Assembly: GCA_964034945.1 (NCBI GenBank)
Contig: OZ035960.1
Location: 71,288,585-71,352,584 of the forward strand
Origin: Chrysopilus asiliformis
Taxonomy: Eukaryota; Arthropoda; Insecta; Diptera; Rhagionidae
DNA length: 64,000 nt
Reading direction: 5' to 3'
Numbering within the stretch: the stretch's first letter is position 1; each line of letters opens with the position of its first letter. The notes under the pieces are model-generated. The model was given only the letters and a program-made list of their open reading frames with translations. It ran no database searches and was not told the DNA's origin. Positions 23,801-34,510 of the stretch are shown here, one piece after another. A program made the position numbers and the translations under genes.

Positions 23801-24650
23801 GGTAGACCGTCCATGGCAACGAATCTACGTAGACCTGATGGGACCGTACCCTCGCTCCTCGGGTGGAAATACAATGTTGATAGTTGTCCTGGACCAGTTT
23901 ACAAAGTTCGTTAAACTCCGTGCGATTAGAAACGCGACCTCAAAAACGGTCATAAAATATTTAAAGGACGAAATTCTGATGGTATACGGTGTCCCTGAGG
24001 ACGTATTGACGGATAATGGTTCGCAGTTTGCGTCCAAAGACTTTAGAATGTTCACGAAATCATACAACATCAACCACACATTCACGGCAGTCTACTCGCC
24101 GCAGGCTAATGCCTCGGAGAGAGTCAACCGTTCAATACTGTCGGCTATCCGGTCATATGTCCGAAAGGACCAACGGAATTGGGAGGAATACATAGCAGAA
24201 GTGGCTTGCGCGCTCTGCAGTACCGTGCATTCAGTGATTAAATGCTCGCCATATTTCGCCAATTTTGGGCAGCATATGATAACCGACGGCAATACTTATG
24301 CTCTGTTGCGAAGACTAAATCTTCTGGCGTCTGAAGGAGTCATGACGGATGAGGTACCAGACAAACTGCGCATCATACGGACGCAAATAAAAAAATATAT
24401 ATCCGAAGCGTACCACAAACAAGCGCATAAATACAATCTCCGTACTCGACCTAGAGAATTACAAATTGGACAAGTCGTTTATAAACGCAATTTCACGTTA
24501 AGCGATGCGTCGAAACACTATAACGCGAAACTTGCTCCCAAATTTCTGAAATCCACGGTATTAGCCAAGATGGGATCTCATATCTATCAATTAGGCGACG
24601 AGACTGGCAAGGCAGTGGGTAAATACCATCTGAAGGACATCCGTGAATGA
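20761..24650 (+). CDS. Gypsy-2 pol (protease, RT, RNase H, integrase), split by a small transposon
   Basis: Pol is in the -1 frame relative to gag and overlaps its last 75 bases or so, so a frameshifted Gag-Pol is likely. The frame runs to 21035, is interrupted by the TIR element 21036-21557, and resumes to the stop at 24650 with no other lesion. Motifs in order: protease LVDTGAS with ADGT and LGIDFCKAF; RT with CLDSRRVNQ, MPFGLCNAP and YLDD; RNase H TDASSTGVG and ITDHASLRW with PDALSRM; integrase zinc region with CEVCKTTKAP; catalytic YVDLMGP, LTDNGSQF and ASERVNRS (D, D, E). The 21534 ATG lies within the inserted element and is not the natural start. All catalytic residues I can see are present. 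Confidence 0.92.
21036..21557. mobile_element. 0.5 kb TIR element in Gypsy-2 pol with CACGAACGACC subterminal repeats
   Basis: Ends are GAGCGCGTTCGTCG on the left and its exact reverse complement on the right (21039-21553). CAG (or CAGG) flanks both sides, and removing the element plus one flank copy restores the pol frame. Internally CACGAACGACC recurs near 21139, 21446 and 21489. Many TAGTCGTAGT/ACTATAGTC words appear in both orientations, so most of the element folds on itself. No coding capacity. A duplication of 3-4 bp does not let me name the superfamily. Confidence 0.8.
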
Positions 24651-25713
24651 CACCGGACAACTTCGACGCAAGATTTGACCAGGTCAAATCGCTAGGCAAG
24701 TTGGACCTTACCACCAACTGTCGAAACGCGATTTGCAGACTGTCGCTAGGAGTATGAGACCTCATCCCTCAACTCCGCCGGCAACAAAGCCCTAAGTTCG
24801 TTCTCCGTCATTCTAATTCTGCCATCCGTAAAGCATCTAGGATCTAGGGACCTTACCACCCTAATCCGACGTAAAGTATCTAGGATTCAGGGACCTTACT
24901 ACCCTAATCCAAGCGCATGACAACCATGCTCAGAAAGCCCTAATTATGAATTATCATCTGGGTCGGCCTAATAAGCCATCCCGCGTGCTTCTCACGTCAA
25001 TCACCGTAACATGATCCGCCTATTTGCAGAGTTGAGGGGAGGGACAGCTGGTCGCTGAGCCGGGATGGTATTGGTGTAACGCTCCGGAACTTCGATGAGC
25101 TGTTTTGCTGCCCGATTTTTGCAAATGCGGTAGTGTCGCTTCTTGTTGTTGACCCATTCAGGGTTTTTTATCTTGTCTATTCTTAGCTTTCTTCCTCTAT
25201 CTTGACCGGTTAGGTGAGCTACTCCAAAGGATTAATGTCGCACATTCAGACGCAAGTGGTGTTGGTGACTCTCGCGTCTGTCTAGCAGAGAATCCGATGG
25301 CTTACTCTATCAACCCTAAAGATAGCAACAGTTAACTTACTTGATAATAACTCAAACGTAGATTCAGATCTTTAATCCGAAATTAATCATCATTACATCA
25401 CTGCAATCGGTCTGTATAAGATAATGAGTACGTGTCTTTAAAACGAAACAGAAGCACTTGCAACCGGTTGAAAACCAACTTCTCTTCGGGAAAGGAGGCT
25501 CGCTTGGTCTCTTGGTGTTGCCAAGCGGACCCTTAACTGGGAGGATGAGATAGAACCAGGGGGAGACACACGAATTCTACACTGACAGCCCGGTTAACTC
25601 AGTAGAGCATGAAACCTCATCTCAGGGCGTGGTCGTGCCACACGTGGGCAACACTTGGAATTGTCTTTTTCTTCGCCCCTTCTTCCAGCGGAGACTGCAA
25701 GAACGAGCGATGG
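24651..25713 (+). other. Gypsy-2 3' non-coding region
   Basis: 1.06 kb between pol and the 3' LTR. No open frame of note and no env. A near-duplicate phrase (AGCATCTAGGATC...GGACCTTACCACCCTAATCC) occurs near 24829-24863 and 24874-24908. Purine-rich GGGAGGATGAGATAG and CCAGGGGGAGACAC lie at 25538-25570, but the expected polypurine tract immediately before 25714 is not obvious. Confidence 0.6.
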
Positions 25714-28597
25714 TGTAACGAAATTCCATGCTTCAAAGCTTTCATTCTCGAAAATTTCAAAATTCGTTTTCTTTAAGAATTTAAATGTCGACGTCCCAAA
25801 GGAAGGGACATCACCCTATCGAAGAATTCGTTGTAACCTTAAAATCGAAAGTGTCAAACTGTAAAATCCTGAAAGTAGAACGATTGACCAATCAAGCTAG
25901 ACAAGTAAGCAATTCGCCGAACAACAAGTTTGTCTAGCAGTTATCTAACAAAAGAGAGAATGTTCGAGATGTCGAACGGAGATTTTCTTTTGTTTTGCCT
26001 TTTGATCCTCATTTCGATCGGGTAGAAACAAGAATTTTTTTTTGACAACGCGCGTGGATTAAAAAGGGAACTTGAGTTCAGGACTTGGATGGGATTAGGT
26101 CGCACCGACCGTGGGCTGCGCAAAAAAAAAATAAAACAATTAAACTATGAATATTAATTAATCAAAAATATAGTTAATCTAAAACATAGATTTCATATGA
26201 ATTTTACCTAAAGTAATTTGTTCTAAAGTTTAAGTGACATACGAATTTAACCTATGTAAATACAATTGACCTAAGTGAAATAAAGTTAATTTAATCTACA
26301 AGTGAACCACGAATATTAGTTAAAACATAATTGAGTTAAAATATAGTTAAATTAAAACATAAACGATACCTAAAACATAATTTTTCTAAAGTATATTTGA
26401 TCTAGTTTAATTGAAATACGAATCTAACCTAAAAATTCTTGAACTAAGTGAATTTAATTTAATCTACAATTGAACTACGAATATTAGTTAAAACATAATT
26501 AAGCTAAAATATAGTTAATCTAAAACATAAATTTTACCTAAGATATAAATTTTACCTAAAGTAATTTGATTTAAAGTTTAAGTGATATAAGAATTTAACC
26601 TAAATACCATAGAAGCACGTGAATAAATTTAGCCTAAACTAAACGTGAGTGAATTTAACCTAACTTTAAGTGAATGAATTTAGCCTAAGCTACGAAGATT
26701 ACCTAAACATTATTTTGGCTAAAACATAAATAATATACGAAATTAACCTAAATATAATCGAATTAAGTTAAATAAAGTTAATCTAATCTCCAATTGAACT
26801 ATGAATATGAAATAAAAACAAGTAATCTAAAATATAAATTTTACCTAAAATAAAAATTTTCTAAAGTATATTTGATCTAAAATTGAACTATGAATATTGG
26901 TTAAAACTTAATTAATCTAAAATATAATTAACCTTCATCCGTCCCTCAAAAAAAATCACACTAAAGTTCCTCGGGTCTTTTTTGACCCATAAAGGTTTAG
27001 TGTATACAAAAATCAAAAAACGAGTTCTTTTTATATTTTTCGAAATTTTTACAACATACAACAACATATGATAACCCAAAAGATTTATATATTGTTCTAA
27101 TGAACTCTCCCCGAAAATAGCGGTCAAAAAACTTCATACAAAAATGGAGAAATATGGCAGTTGAGTTTTTCCCAATTGACATCCAACAAAATCGGTTTCT
27201 TATACCCGAGAACTCACCCCGTTCGGTCAAAGATTTTAGATCCGTATTCTAGATATAGTTTACAAACACTAACTAATATAATATAATATGACTAAATTAA
27301 ACATTTCTTATACGAATAACTGCCTTGGGTCATTTTAGACCCGAAGGTCTTTAGTGTGACTATTTTTGTAGCAGTGTAACGGGTAATCGGAAGTTGCCAA
27401 ATTTTTGCATACTGCTAGTTTACAATAAATAAGGCAAAGTAAAAAAATTTCAGGCTCGTATTATAAATACTTTTAAAGGTACAAGGAAACTAATTTCTGT
27501 TTGGGTCAAATTAGACCCGAGGGACGGAAGAAGGTTAATCTAAAATATAAATTTTACCTAAAACATAAATTTTCTAAAGTGTAGTGTTCTAAAGTTTAAT
27601 TGAACTACGAATTTAACCTAAACATTATCGAACTAAGTGAATTTAACCTAAACTATAATTGAACTATGAATATTGATTGAAACTTAATTAATCTAAAATA
27701 TAATTAATCTAAAATATAAATTTTACCTAAAATATAAATTTTACCTAAAGTATATTTGATCTAAAGTTTAAGTGATATACGAATCTAACCTAAAAACAAT
27801 TGAACTAAGTGAAATAAATTTAATTTAATCTACAATTGAACTGCGAATTTAACCTAAATATCAATGAACTACGTGAATTAATTTAGCCTAAACTATTCGT
27901 AAATGAATTTAACCTAACCTATAAATGCAAGAATTAAGCTAAGAACACAAAATACAAAAAAAAAGAAAAGAAAAGGACGAAGTTACTGGAAAGCGACTGG
28001 AAAAAGACGATAATTCTACAATCAACATTTCTACAATCAACACAGTAAACAGCTAAGTAAAAATATAAATACATGTATATATAAATAAATAATAACTGAG
28101 AGACATTAGTTTACAAATAATTAATTAGAAATAGGTTTTCTTTCGTTATAAATAGGCTTAGATTAAATAATTTGGCCAATTAGCTATATGGGAATTTTTT
28201 GTAAAGTCAGGAATTTTAGTGCCCTTTTACTAGATTTTTTTTTATCCAATAATAAAAGAAAGAGCAAAACAAAAGAAAAAATCATTTTTTTTATTTGAGC
28301 CTCCGATTATGCTCATATTTTCATTTCCAGTGAAAATGCGTTGAATCAAGGTCAAGAGAGAGAGAGAGGCGACCAAAGGTAAGCTCGGTAGAATGTTAAT
28401 AGGATAGTAAGAGGTGAGTTGTGAGAGAAGGGATCCGCCATCCTTCCCCTATTCAGTAGCGTACCCGGCCCTTCTGGCCAAGATAATTTAACCTTTTTTT
28501 TCCGTGGTCCAGTTGGAGGGAGCTAGCCGTGCTCCACTGGCCACCATAGTTCGTGCTTGACACACCCTTAGAGTAAAGAAAGAACCCCCCTATAACA
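25714..28597 (+). repeat. Gypsy-2 right (3') LTR
   Basis: 2884 bp, of which 607 bp is a TTAA-flanked MITE insertion. It lacks the 234 bp noted in the left copy, and about 11 bp near 28383 relative to 17629-17640. Otherwise it is nearly identical to 14747-17854. It ends CTATAACA and is followed by the AGTA duplication and the resumed BEL-1 LTR. Confidence 0.93.
26928..27538. mobile_element. TTAA-flanked piggyBac-like MITE in the Gypsy-2 LTR
   Basis: CCTTCATCCGTCCCTC at 26932 pairs with the reverse complement CCTTCTTCCGTCCCTC at 27534 (one mismatch in 16). TTAA is duplicated at 26928-26931 and 27535-27538. The left LTR near 16183 shows the empty TTAA site. The 603-bp interior has repeated GGGTC/GACCC words (near 26975, 27325, 27504) and no transposase. 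TTAA with a 5'-CC terminus fits piggyBac-type MITEs. Confidence 0.85.
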
Positions 28598-28601
28598 AGT
28601 A

Positions 28602-28912
28602 TGGTCTTCAGAGTGGTAATGTGGCAGTGTGGCATTCGAGGATGTGGCAGAGGTTGGGCAAGGCAAATTGATCTGTTCGGGTGTAAGGCCACAGATCAAT
28701 TGATGGTTGTTTTTAGATTGCACTTGCATGAAGTGCTGGAGTAGGAGGTGGTTTCTCATCTTCGGATCTTTGTGTCGCATCCTCTGATCTTTGTGTCACA
28801 TCCTCTGATTGTTCAGGTTAAGTTTATTTGTTTATGTTTTCTTTTACGTGGTTTTCTTGTGTTTTCTTTTTAGGTGTTTTCCTTCGAGTCATTTTATGAG
28901 TTGGACTGAACA
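28602..28912 (-). repeat. BEL-1 left LTR, second segment
   Basis: Resumes at TGGTCTTCAGAGTGG and runs to ...GGACTGAACA, matching 37122-37433. This confirms that 14747-28601 is an insertion. Confidence 0.93.
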
Positions 28913-28923
28913 TTCTCCCCCCC
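28913..28923 (-). promoter_or_regulatory. BEL-1 polypurine tract
   Basis: On the minus strand GGGGGGGAGAA abuts the start of the 3' LTR, the expected position for plus-strand DNA priming by RNase H cleavage. Confidence 0.8.
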
Positions 28924-29029
28924 ATGAAACACTAAGTGTTTCAGATTACTAAATCGTGAGTAAAAGTCTTGATTTTTTATGCTGAATTCAGTTTATTGAT
29001 ATAATTTCATATTAATAAGTGATTTTAAT

Positions 29030-29982
29030 TTATTTTAGAAAGGTGGTTTGGATCATTTCTCCGGATCTCAACCTGCGGAATTTTATTTTTCCTTCGCGAC
29101 AAGTGAGCACTAATTTTCTTCCCGGCATAATTCGACGTGGGATTCTAAAAATTACTTCATCGATCGGTTCAGATGTATTGTTCACCGATGTTCCGTCTGA
29201 AGTACTAACTGGATCCGTCATCAGTTTTGGCGCGTTTTGTTTTGACGTCATCGTTGATGATGGTGCTTGGTAAACGGGAACTGCCAATGAATTTGCGCTA
29301 TTTTGGAGTGTTGGTGCTGGAACGGGAAGCTTTGGTTTTAACACCGACCTTTGCTGAATGTTAGCGCTGGAATTTGCCGGGCATCCTGTCCACGGGGCGA
29401 TTGCCGATGAAAGACCAGCGGATTGTAGCACTGTCGTATTCCCAGGTCCGGAAGTAGCTGGTGGTGGCTGCATTAGTGGATTGGGGATCATTATCTCCAT
29501 TAGTGATGGTAGTTTAGTTTCCGGTTGCTTCTTCGTTGGTTTTGGTCTGACAATTGCTGATCGGATCTTGGTGCTTGCAATAGTTTTTTTTGTGGCTATC
29601 CGATGATTCCTTCTTCAATGATGATTTTGAAGTTCCCGCGGATTTTGAAGCTATGTCGGGACGTTTTTCGCGTTCTTGTCGTCTTGACCTGGTGCTGGTA
29701 GGAACCTTGGAAATTGTGCACTTACGTACGCATGGATCGGCTGGGGTGGTTTCCCTTTCGACGGTGTTTTGCACAGGCTGCATCCACTCACGCTTTTCCA
29801 TTTCTCCTTCCGATGAAGAAGATAAATTTACTTCGGCGACTATGAAATCCATTTTCCTTAGATGTTGACTCGCTGACTGCTAATCCAGAAATAGGACGAG
29901 ATAAATGAATTTCCGTAGCAGATTCCGTTGGGAATTTCAGTTTTAACGGTTTCAAAAACTTGTCTAAAAGGGTGTTTTTCAA
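29030..29982 (-). pseudogene. BEL-1 extra ORF downstream of pol, unknown function
   Basis: Between integrase and the polypurine tract lie three consecutive open minus-strand segments (29982 to about 29855, 29852-29514, 29500-29030) in three frames. Two small indels would join them into roughly 310 codons. The middle segment is rich in Ser, Lys and Arg with acidic patches. The last is Pro/Ser/Thr/Gln rich and ends in a basic, more ordered-looking stretch (FRIPRRIMPGRK...FRRLRSGEM). I see no signal peptide, transmembrane segment or Env-like cleavage site, so it is not an obvious envelope. I do not recognise the family. The joining of segments is inference. Confidence 0.45.
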
Positions 29983-30039
29983 ATTTTGGTGTAATTACAT
30001 GCTAGAGTCCCTTTATGAGGGGGAGTGGAGAATTGATCA

Positions 30040-33000
30040 TTATTGATTTGGAAGAGGACAGATTTTGGTTATGGGTCGTTTAAAAATCCCATTATTGGTG
30101 AAAATGTCTACTACACGTACCTGTCCGTCTGTTCCGGGATAAATTTTTTGTATCCGGCCTAAAGTCCATTTTTGGGGTGGAAGGTTTTCGTTTTTAATGA
30201 GTACGAGCTCATTGATTTTAATGTTTTGTGATTTTTCAGTCCACTTTGATCTGGTTTGGAGTTGATGCAAGTATTCTTGTGACCATCTCTTCCAGAAGTG
30301 TTGATGTAATCGTTGAATTAATTGCCAGCGATTTAAGCGATTTTCGTTAATGTTCAATAGTGATGGTTCTGGAATTGCTTGGATCGAATCTCCAGTTAAA
30401 AAATGTCCTGGGGTTAATGCTGACAAGTCTTCTGGGTCTGAAGAAATATTTGTTAAGGGTCGTGAATTTAAAGAGGCTTCGATTTGGGTAGTTAAAGTGT
30501 AAAACTCTTCGAACGTTAACAGGCGATCGTTTAGTATTTTTTTTAAATGGGTTTTGGCACTTTTTACACCTGCTTCCCAAAGTCCTCCAAAATGTGGTGC
30601 CCCTGGTGGATTGAAATGCCATTTAATTCCTTGATTTTCAACTTGCTGTGCTGCGTTTTGTTCGGATGAAATAATACTTTCCCTTAAATCCTGGGTTAAT
30701 ATACGATTTGCTCCTATGAAGTTGATTCCACAATCACTGTAAATATCACTAGGTTGGCCTCTTCTGGATGTAAATCTTCTAAAGGCGGCTAAGAAGGTTG
30801 TAGTACTTAAATCTGAGACTAACTCTAGACGTATAGCTTTCGTGCTTAAACATACAAACAAGGAAATGTATCCTTTGTAAGTTTTGTGACCTCGTCCTTT
30901 TGTGGTTTTGACATGGAAAGGTCCGCAGTAATCCACTCCGGTGTGTGTAAAGGGTTTGCATGGTTGGACTCGAGGGGTTGGCAAAATTCCCATTAATTGT
31001 TTGCTATGGGCAGCTCTGTGTTTGAAGCACGTGATACATTGATGTAAGACCTTTCGAACCGTGTTTCTGCAATTTGTAATCCAGTATTGTCGTCGCAATT
31101 GATATGAAGTTGTTTGTGATCCTCCATGTAGCACCTGAATGTGTGCATGTTTAATAAGGAGTGTAGCCAAATAGCTTTTATGGGAAATGATTAGTGGATG
31201 TTTTTCGTTAAAACTTAACATTGAATTTTGAATTCTCCCTCCAACACGGATGTTCCTTTCTTGGTCTATGAATGGTGCTAACGCCTTTACCTTGCTATTG
31301 GGTGGTATTGGCTGGTTTGTTGTTAGGGCGTGAAATTCTTCTGGAAATGAAGCCCTTTGATTGATCCTAATTATGTACTCTTTAGCTAGTTGAATTTCTT
31401 CTGTGTTTAAAAATGCTGTTTTAATTTTGGTTTGGTTTTTGCAGTTGTTTATAAAGCGAAGAATGTATGCGGTAACTCGAGTTAGTCGGAGGAAATTGGA
31501 GAAATTTTCCATAAAATTTGGAAGTTGATACACATGAAAAGTGAGCAGCTGATTTTGTTTGATTTCTTCTTCAGTTTCATATGATCGTTTGTTATTGGGC
31601 CAGAATTGTTTGTGTTGCCGGAGCCAGCTCGGTCCTGTCCACCACAGGTGGTGTATTTTTAGCTCTTGTGGTGTTAATCCTCTTGTAGCACAATCAGCTG
31701 GGTTATCTTTGGACGTAACATGACTCCATTTAGCTGTTGGTAACCGTTCGTTGATTTGGGTGACTCTGTTTGCTACGAAACACTTCCACTTATTTGGATG
31801 GGATGCAAGCCAAGCAAGTACTATTGTTGAATCGGACCAGGCATAAATTTTGGTCGGTTTGGTAGTAAAGGTTGGGAGTGTTGCTTCAATCAGTTTTGCT
31901 AGAAGAGTCGCTCCACATAGTTCAAGCCGTGGAAGAGAAATTGTTTTTAATGGTGCTACTTTTGTGCATGCAGTCACGAGATGTGTGAGGTATTCTTGAT
32001 TTGACGTAGGGATGCGTATGTATAGTACAGCAGAATATGCTTGCATGGATGCATCACAGAATGCATGAATTTCGTAATAGTTGGTTTCTGGAGTGATGTT
32101 CAACCATCGTGGAACTTCTAAATTGTTTACATCTGGTAATTGATCTCGGTATAGCAGATACTGGTGTAGCACTTCTGATGGTAGTTCATCATCCCAGTCA
32201 CACGGTAATAGCCATAATTGTTGTAGAAGAATTTTTCCTCTGATGACCGTGGGTGCACACCATCCTAATGGATCGAAAAGTTTGGCTATTTGTGATGCTA
32301 CTGCTCGTTTTGTTACTTTATTGGGTAACGGATCGAGGTGTATTTTGTATTTTATGGTATCGGAAGTGGGGTCCCAGCTTAGTCCAAGAGTTTTTATTGA
32401 GTTATCTGTTTTAATAGATTTTAATCCTGGTGATTCCACGTAGTTTGGTGGGAGGTGATTTATTAAGGGTTTGGCATTGGATGACCATTTTCGCAGTGGG
32501 AATCCTCCAGAGTCGAGTAACTTTATTAATTCTTTTTGTTGTAGGATTGCTTCGTTGATGGAATCGGCTCCTGCTAGTACATTATCAACATAGAAGTTTT
32601 TTAACGTAATTTTTGAAGCTCGAGCAAATGTTTTCTCTTTATCCATGGCTAATTGGTGAAGAGTGCGGATTGCCAAGAAAGGAGCGGGTGCTGTTCCAAA
32701 ACTGACTGTTGTGAGTTTGTATTCGCGCAGTTCTTCATCCGGATTTGATCGCCAGAGGATTCGCTGAAAATTTTGATGTTTCTCTGCTAAGGATATTTGT
32801 CTGTACATTTTTTCGATATCCGCGGAATATGCTATGCGGTACGTCATCCAGCGTAAAAGAATGGTTTTAAGATTCTCCTGGATTGTTGGACCTACTAGCA
32901 ATGACTCGTTTAATGATTTTCCACTGTTAGTTTTTTGAGAAGCATTGAAGACCACCCGTAGTTTTGTTGTTGTACTCTCTGCTTTTATTACAGGATGGTG

Positions 33001-33579
33001 CGGAAGAAAAAATCTTTCCTCAATAGGAACTCTATCTGGGATTTTCACCGGAATCATGTGTTTGAGTGATTTATACTCTTCCAAACATTTTACGGAATCG
33101 ATTTTGAGATTTGGGTTTGAGGAGAAACGTTTCTCTAAAGATGCAAAACGTGATGCAGCGATTGGCCGGGAATTTCCCAATTGGAGTGGAATTTTGGGAT
33201 TGAATGGTAATTCTACGCAATATCGTCCATCGGCTTGTCTGCTAGTCGTGCGTATAAAGTTGTCTTCACAAAATTGTTCTTCTTCAGTGAACACGGATTG
33301 AATAATTTTGTGATCTTCGATTTCCCAAAACTTTTTTAAAAAGTAGTGTAAGTCTTGGTCGTGATTAATGGTTACGGTAAAGCAGTTTAGTTGCTTCTTA
33401 GTTGGACTAACTTGTCCAGATAGAATCCATCCTAGATGGGTATTCTGAGCGAGCGGAACATTTGATGTACTTGGTTTAACTCCTTCTAGTACAATGGCGG
33501 CATATACTTCCGCTCCTAGTAGGAGGTCGATATTGCTGGGTATGTCAAAGTTAGGATCGGCTAGAGGGAGTTTCATCAA
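30040..33579 (-). CDS. BEL-1 pol: RT, RNase H, integrase
   Basis: A 1179-codon frame with no internal stop. N-terminal LLLGAEVYAAI and LGWILSG are typical after the BEL protease. RT follows with LRVVFNAS, SADIEKMYRQI and the active-site box FYVDNVL. RNase H shows HAFCDASMQAY and WSDSTIVLAWL. The integrase zinc region is HIQVLHGG...CITCFKHRA, with catalytic VDYCGPF, SDCGINF and a Glu in GGLWEAGVKSAK, and a C-terminal LTPGHFLTGD block. The RT box is Y-V-D-N where BEL elements normally have Y-V-D-D, one G-to-A change in the codon. That probably inactivates an otherwise intact pol. gag-protease lies in the preceding frame, broken by a small indel near 33580-33620. Confidence 0.93.
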   Translation of the reverse strand: MMKLPLADPNFDIPSNIDLLLGAEVYAAIVLEGVKPSTSNVPLAQNTHLGWILSGQVSPTKKQLNCFTVTINHDQDLHYFLKKFWEIEDHKIIQSVFTEEEQFCEDNFIRTTSRQADGRYCVELPFNPKIPLQLGNSRPIAASRFASLEKRFSSNPNLKIDSVKCLEEYKSLKHMIPVKIPDRVPIEERFFLPHHPVIKAESTTTKLRVVFNASQKTNSGKSLNESLLVGPTIQENLKTILLRWMTYRIAYSADIEKMYRQISLAEKHQNFQRILWRSNPDEELREYKLTTVSFGTAPAPFLAIRTLHQLAMDKEKTFARASKITLKNFYVDNVLAGADSINEAILQQKELIKLLDSGGFPLRKWSSNAKPLINHLPPNYVESPGLKSIKTDNSIKTLGLSWDPTSDTIKYKIHLDPLPNKVTKRAVASQIAKLFDPLGWCAPTVIRGKILLQQLWLLPCDWDDELPSEVLHQYLLYRDQLPDVNNLEVPRWLNITPETNYYEIHAFCDASMQAYSAVLYIRIPTSNQEYLTHLVTACTKVAPLKTISLPRLELCGATLLAKLIEATLPTFTTKPTKIYAWSDSTIVLAWLASHPNKWKCFVANRVTQINERLPTAKWSHVTSKDNPADCATRGLTPQELKIHHLWWTGPSWLRQHKQFWPNNKRSYETEEEIKQNQLLTFHVYQLPNFMENFSNFLRLTRVTAYILRFINNCKNQTKIKTAFLNTEEIQLAKEYIIRINQRASFPEEFHALTTNQPIPPNSKVKALAPFIDQERNIRVGGRIQNSMLSFNEKHPLIISHKSYLATLLIKHAHIQVLHGGSQTTSYQLRRQYWITNCRNTVRKVLHQCITCFKHRAAHSKQLMGILPTPRVQPCKPFTHTGVDYCGPFHVKTTKGRGHKTYKGYISLFVCLSTKAIRLELVSDLSTTTFLAAFRRFTSRRGQPSDIYSDCGINFIGANRILTQDLRESIISSEQNAAQQVENQGIKWHFNPPGAPHFGGLWEAGVKSAKTHLKKILNDRLLTFEEFYTLTTQIEASLNSRPLTNISSDPEDLSALTPGHFLTGDSIQAIPEPSLLNINENRLNRWQLIQRLHQHFWKRWSQEYLHQLQTRSKWTEKSQNIKINELVLIKNENLPPQKWTLGRIQKIYPGTDGQVRVVDIFTNNGIFKRPITKICPLPNQ

Positions 33580-34510
33580 ATGGGAGCACTGTGTTTTCGA
33601 TACTGTTGAGGTAGCATACCTGTAATTTTTGGGATTACATATGCAGATATGTTGAACTCTTTATTATTGTATCGGGATTTTAATTGTAGTGATATTTTGC
33701 CTTTGCATGTGTTGGTAGTGTTGCCACCGATTCCTCCAATTGTTGCGTTGATTTTTGATCGAGGTAGTTGCAAGCGTTGTACGGCGTCCTCAGTTATCAA
33801 GTTAACTTGAGAGCCTTGGTCGATAAGGGCTCGAAGTGTGTGTTTGCCGGTTTTTGTAGTAGTTGTAACTAATGCTGTCGCTAACAAAACTGTATGTTTT
33901 TTGTGGTTACAGTGTAGTGCTGTAGCGGTAGTACTTGTGGATGGTTCGTTAAGTGTTGTGATATTAGTGTTTTGTTGAGAATTGTTGTTGGAACTTAAGT
34001 TGTTAGTTTCCAAATGTAGTAAAGTGTGATGTAGTTTGTTGCACTTGAAGCATTTCTTTTTACTAATGCAGTTTTGTAGGGAATGTCCTTGATCCAGGCA
34101 ATTCAAACAAAGCGACTTGGTTCGAGCTGTTTTTATACGTTCATCTATGGCGAGTTGCGTGAAGCTAGGGCACTGGCGGATGTGGTGTTCTTCTTTGCAA
34201 AGACAACACTTCAATTTTTTTGTTATGTGGAAAGATTGTTTTTTTTTATGTTGATTTGTATTAGTTATGTTTGTAGTGCGTTGTGAGCTGATCATTTCGA
34301 GTGATCGAAATCTCGTTTCGAGGAAAACCATTAGTTCGGAGAATTTTGGTAATTCTTTGTTATCGGTAAATTGTTGTTCCCAAAGTTGTAGAATTCGGGC
34401 GGGTAATTTGGTGGTAATGTAGTACACCAAGATTGAGTCCCAAGTAGAAGTATCAATCCCGAGATTTTGTAGTAGTTGTATACTTTCATTAGTTGTGTCA
34501 ATAAGATGTC
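33576..34510 (-). CDS. BEL-1 gag (C-terminal) and protease
   Basis: Continues the Gag of 35207-35948 after the MITE. It has three zinc modules in a row: CCLCKEEHHIRQC, CLNCLDQGHSLQNC and CFKCNKLHHTLLH. The protease motif ALIDQGSQVNLIT follows, as in BEL/Pao elements where D-x-G-S-Q is usual. The frame ends at 33576 just before the pol frame begins at 33579. BEL elements are expected to carry one Gag-Pol frame, so a single indel around 33580-33620 has split it. Confidence 0.85.

Larger units (their letters stand above)
14743..28601 (+). mobile_element. Gypsy-2: complete Ty3/Gypsy element inside the BEL-1 LTR
   Basis: LTRs begin TGTAACGAAATTCC (14747, 25714) and end ATAACA (17854, 28597). AGTA at 14743-14746 and 28598-28601 is the target duplication, and removing the element restores the BEL-1 LTR. 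The internal order is primer binding site, 0.9 kb leader, gag, pol (PR-RT-RH-IN), 1 kb non-coding 3' region. Outside large indels the two LTRs differ by only a handful of substitutions that I could spot, so insertion was recent relative to the other decay here. Confidence 0.95.

Noticed and set aside
28453..28780. Short minus-strand frames at the Gypsy-2/BEL-1 LTR junction
   Set aside because: They cross an LTR boundary and target duplication and have no domain.
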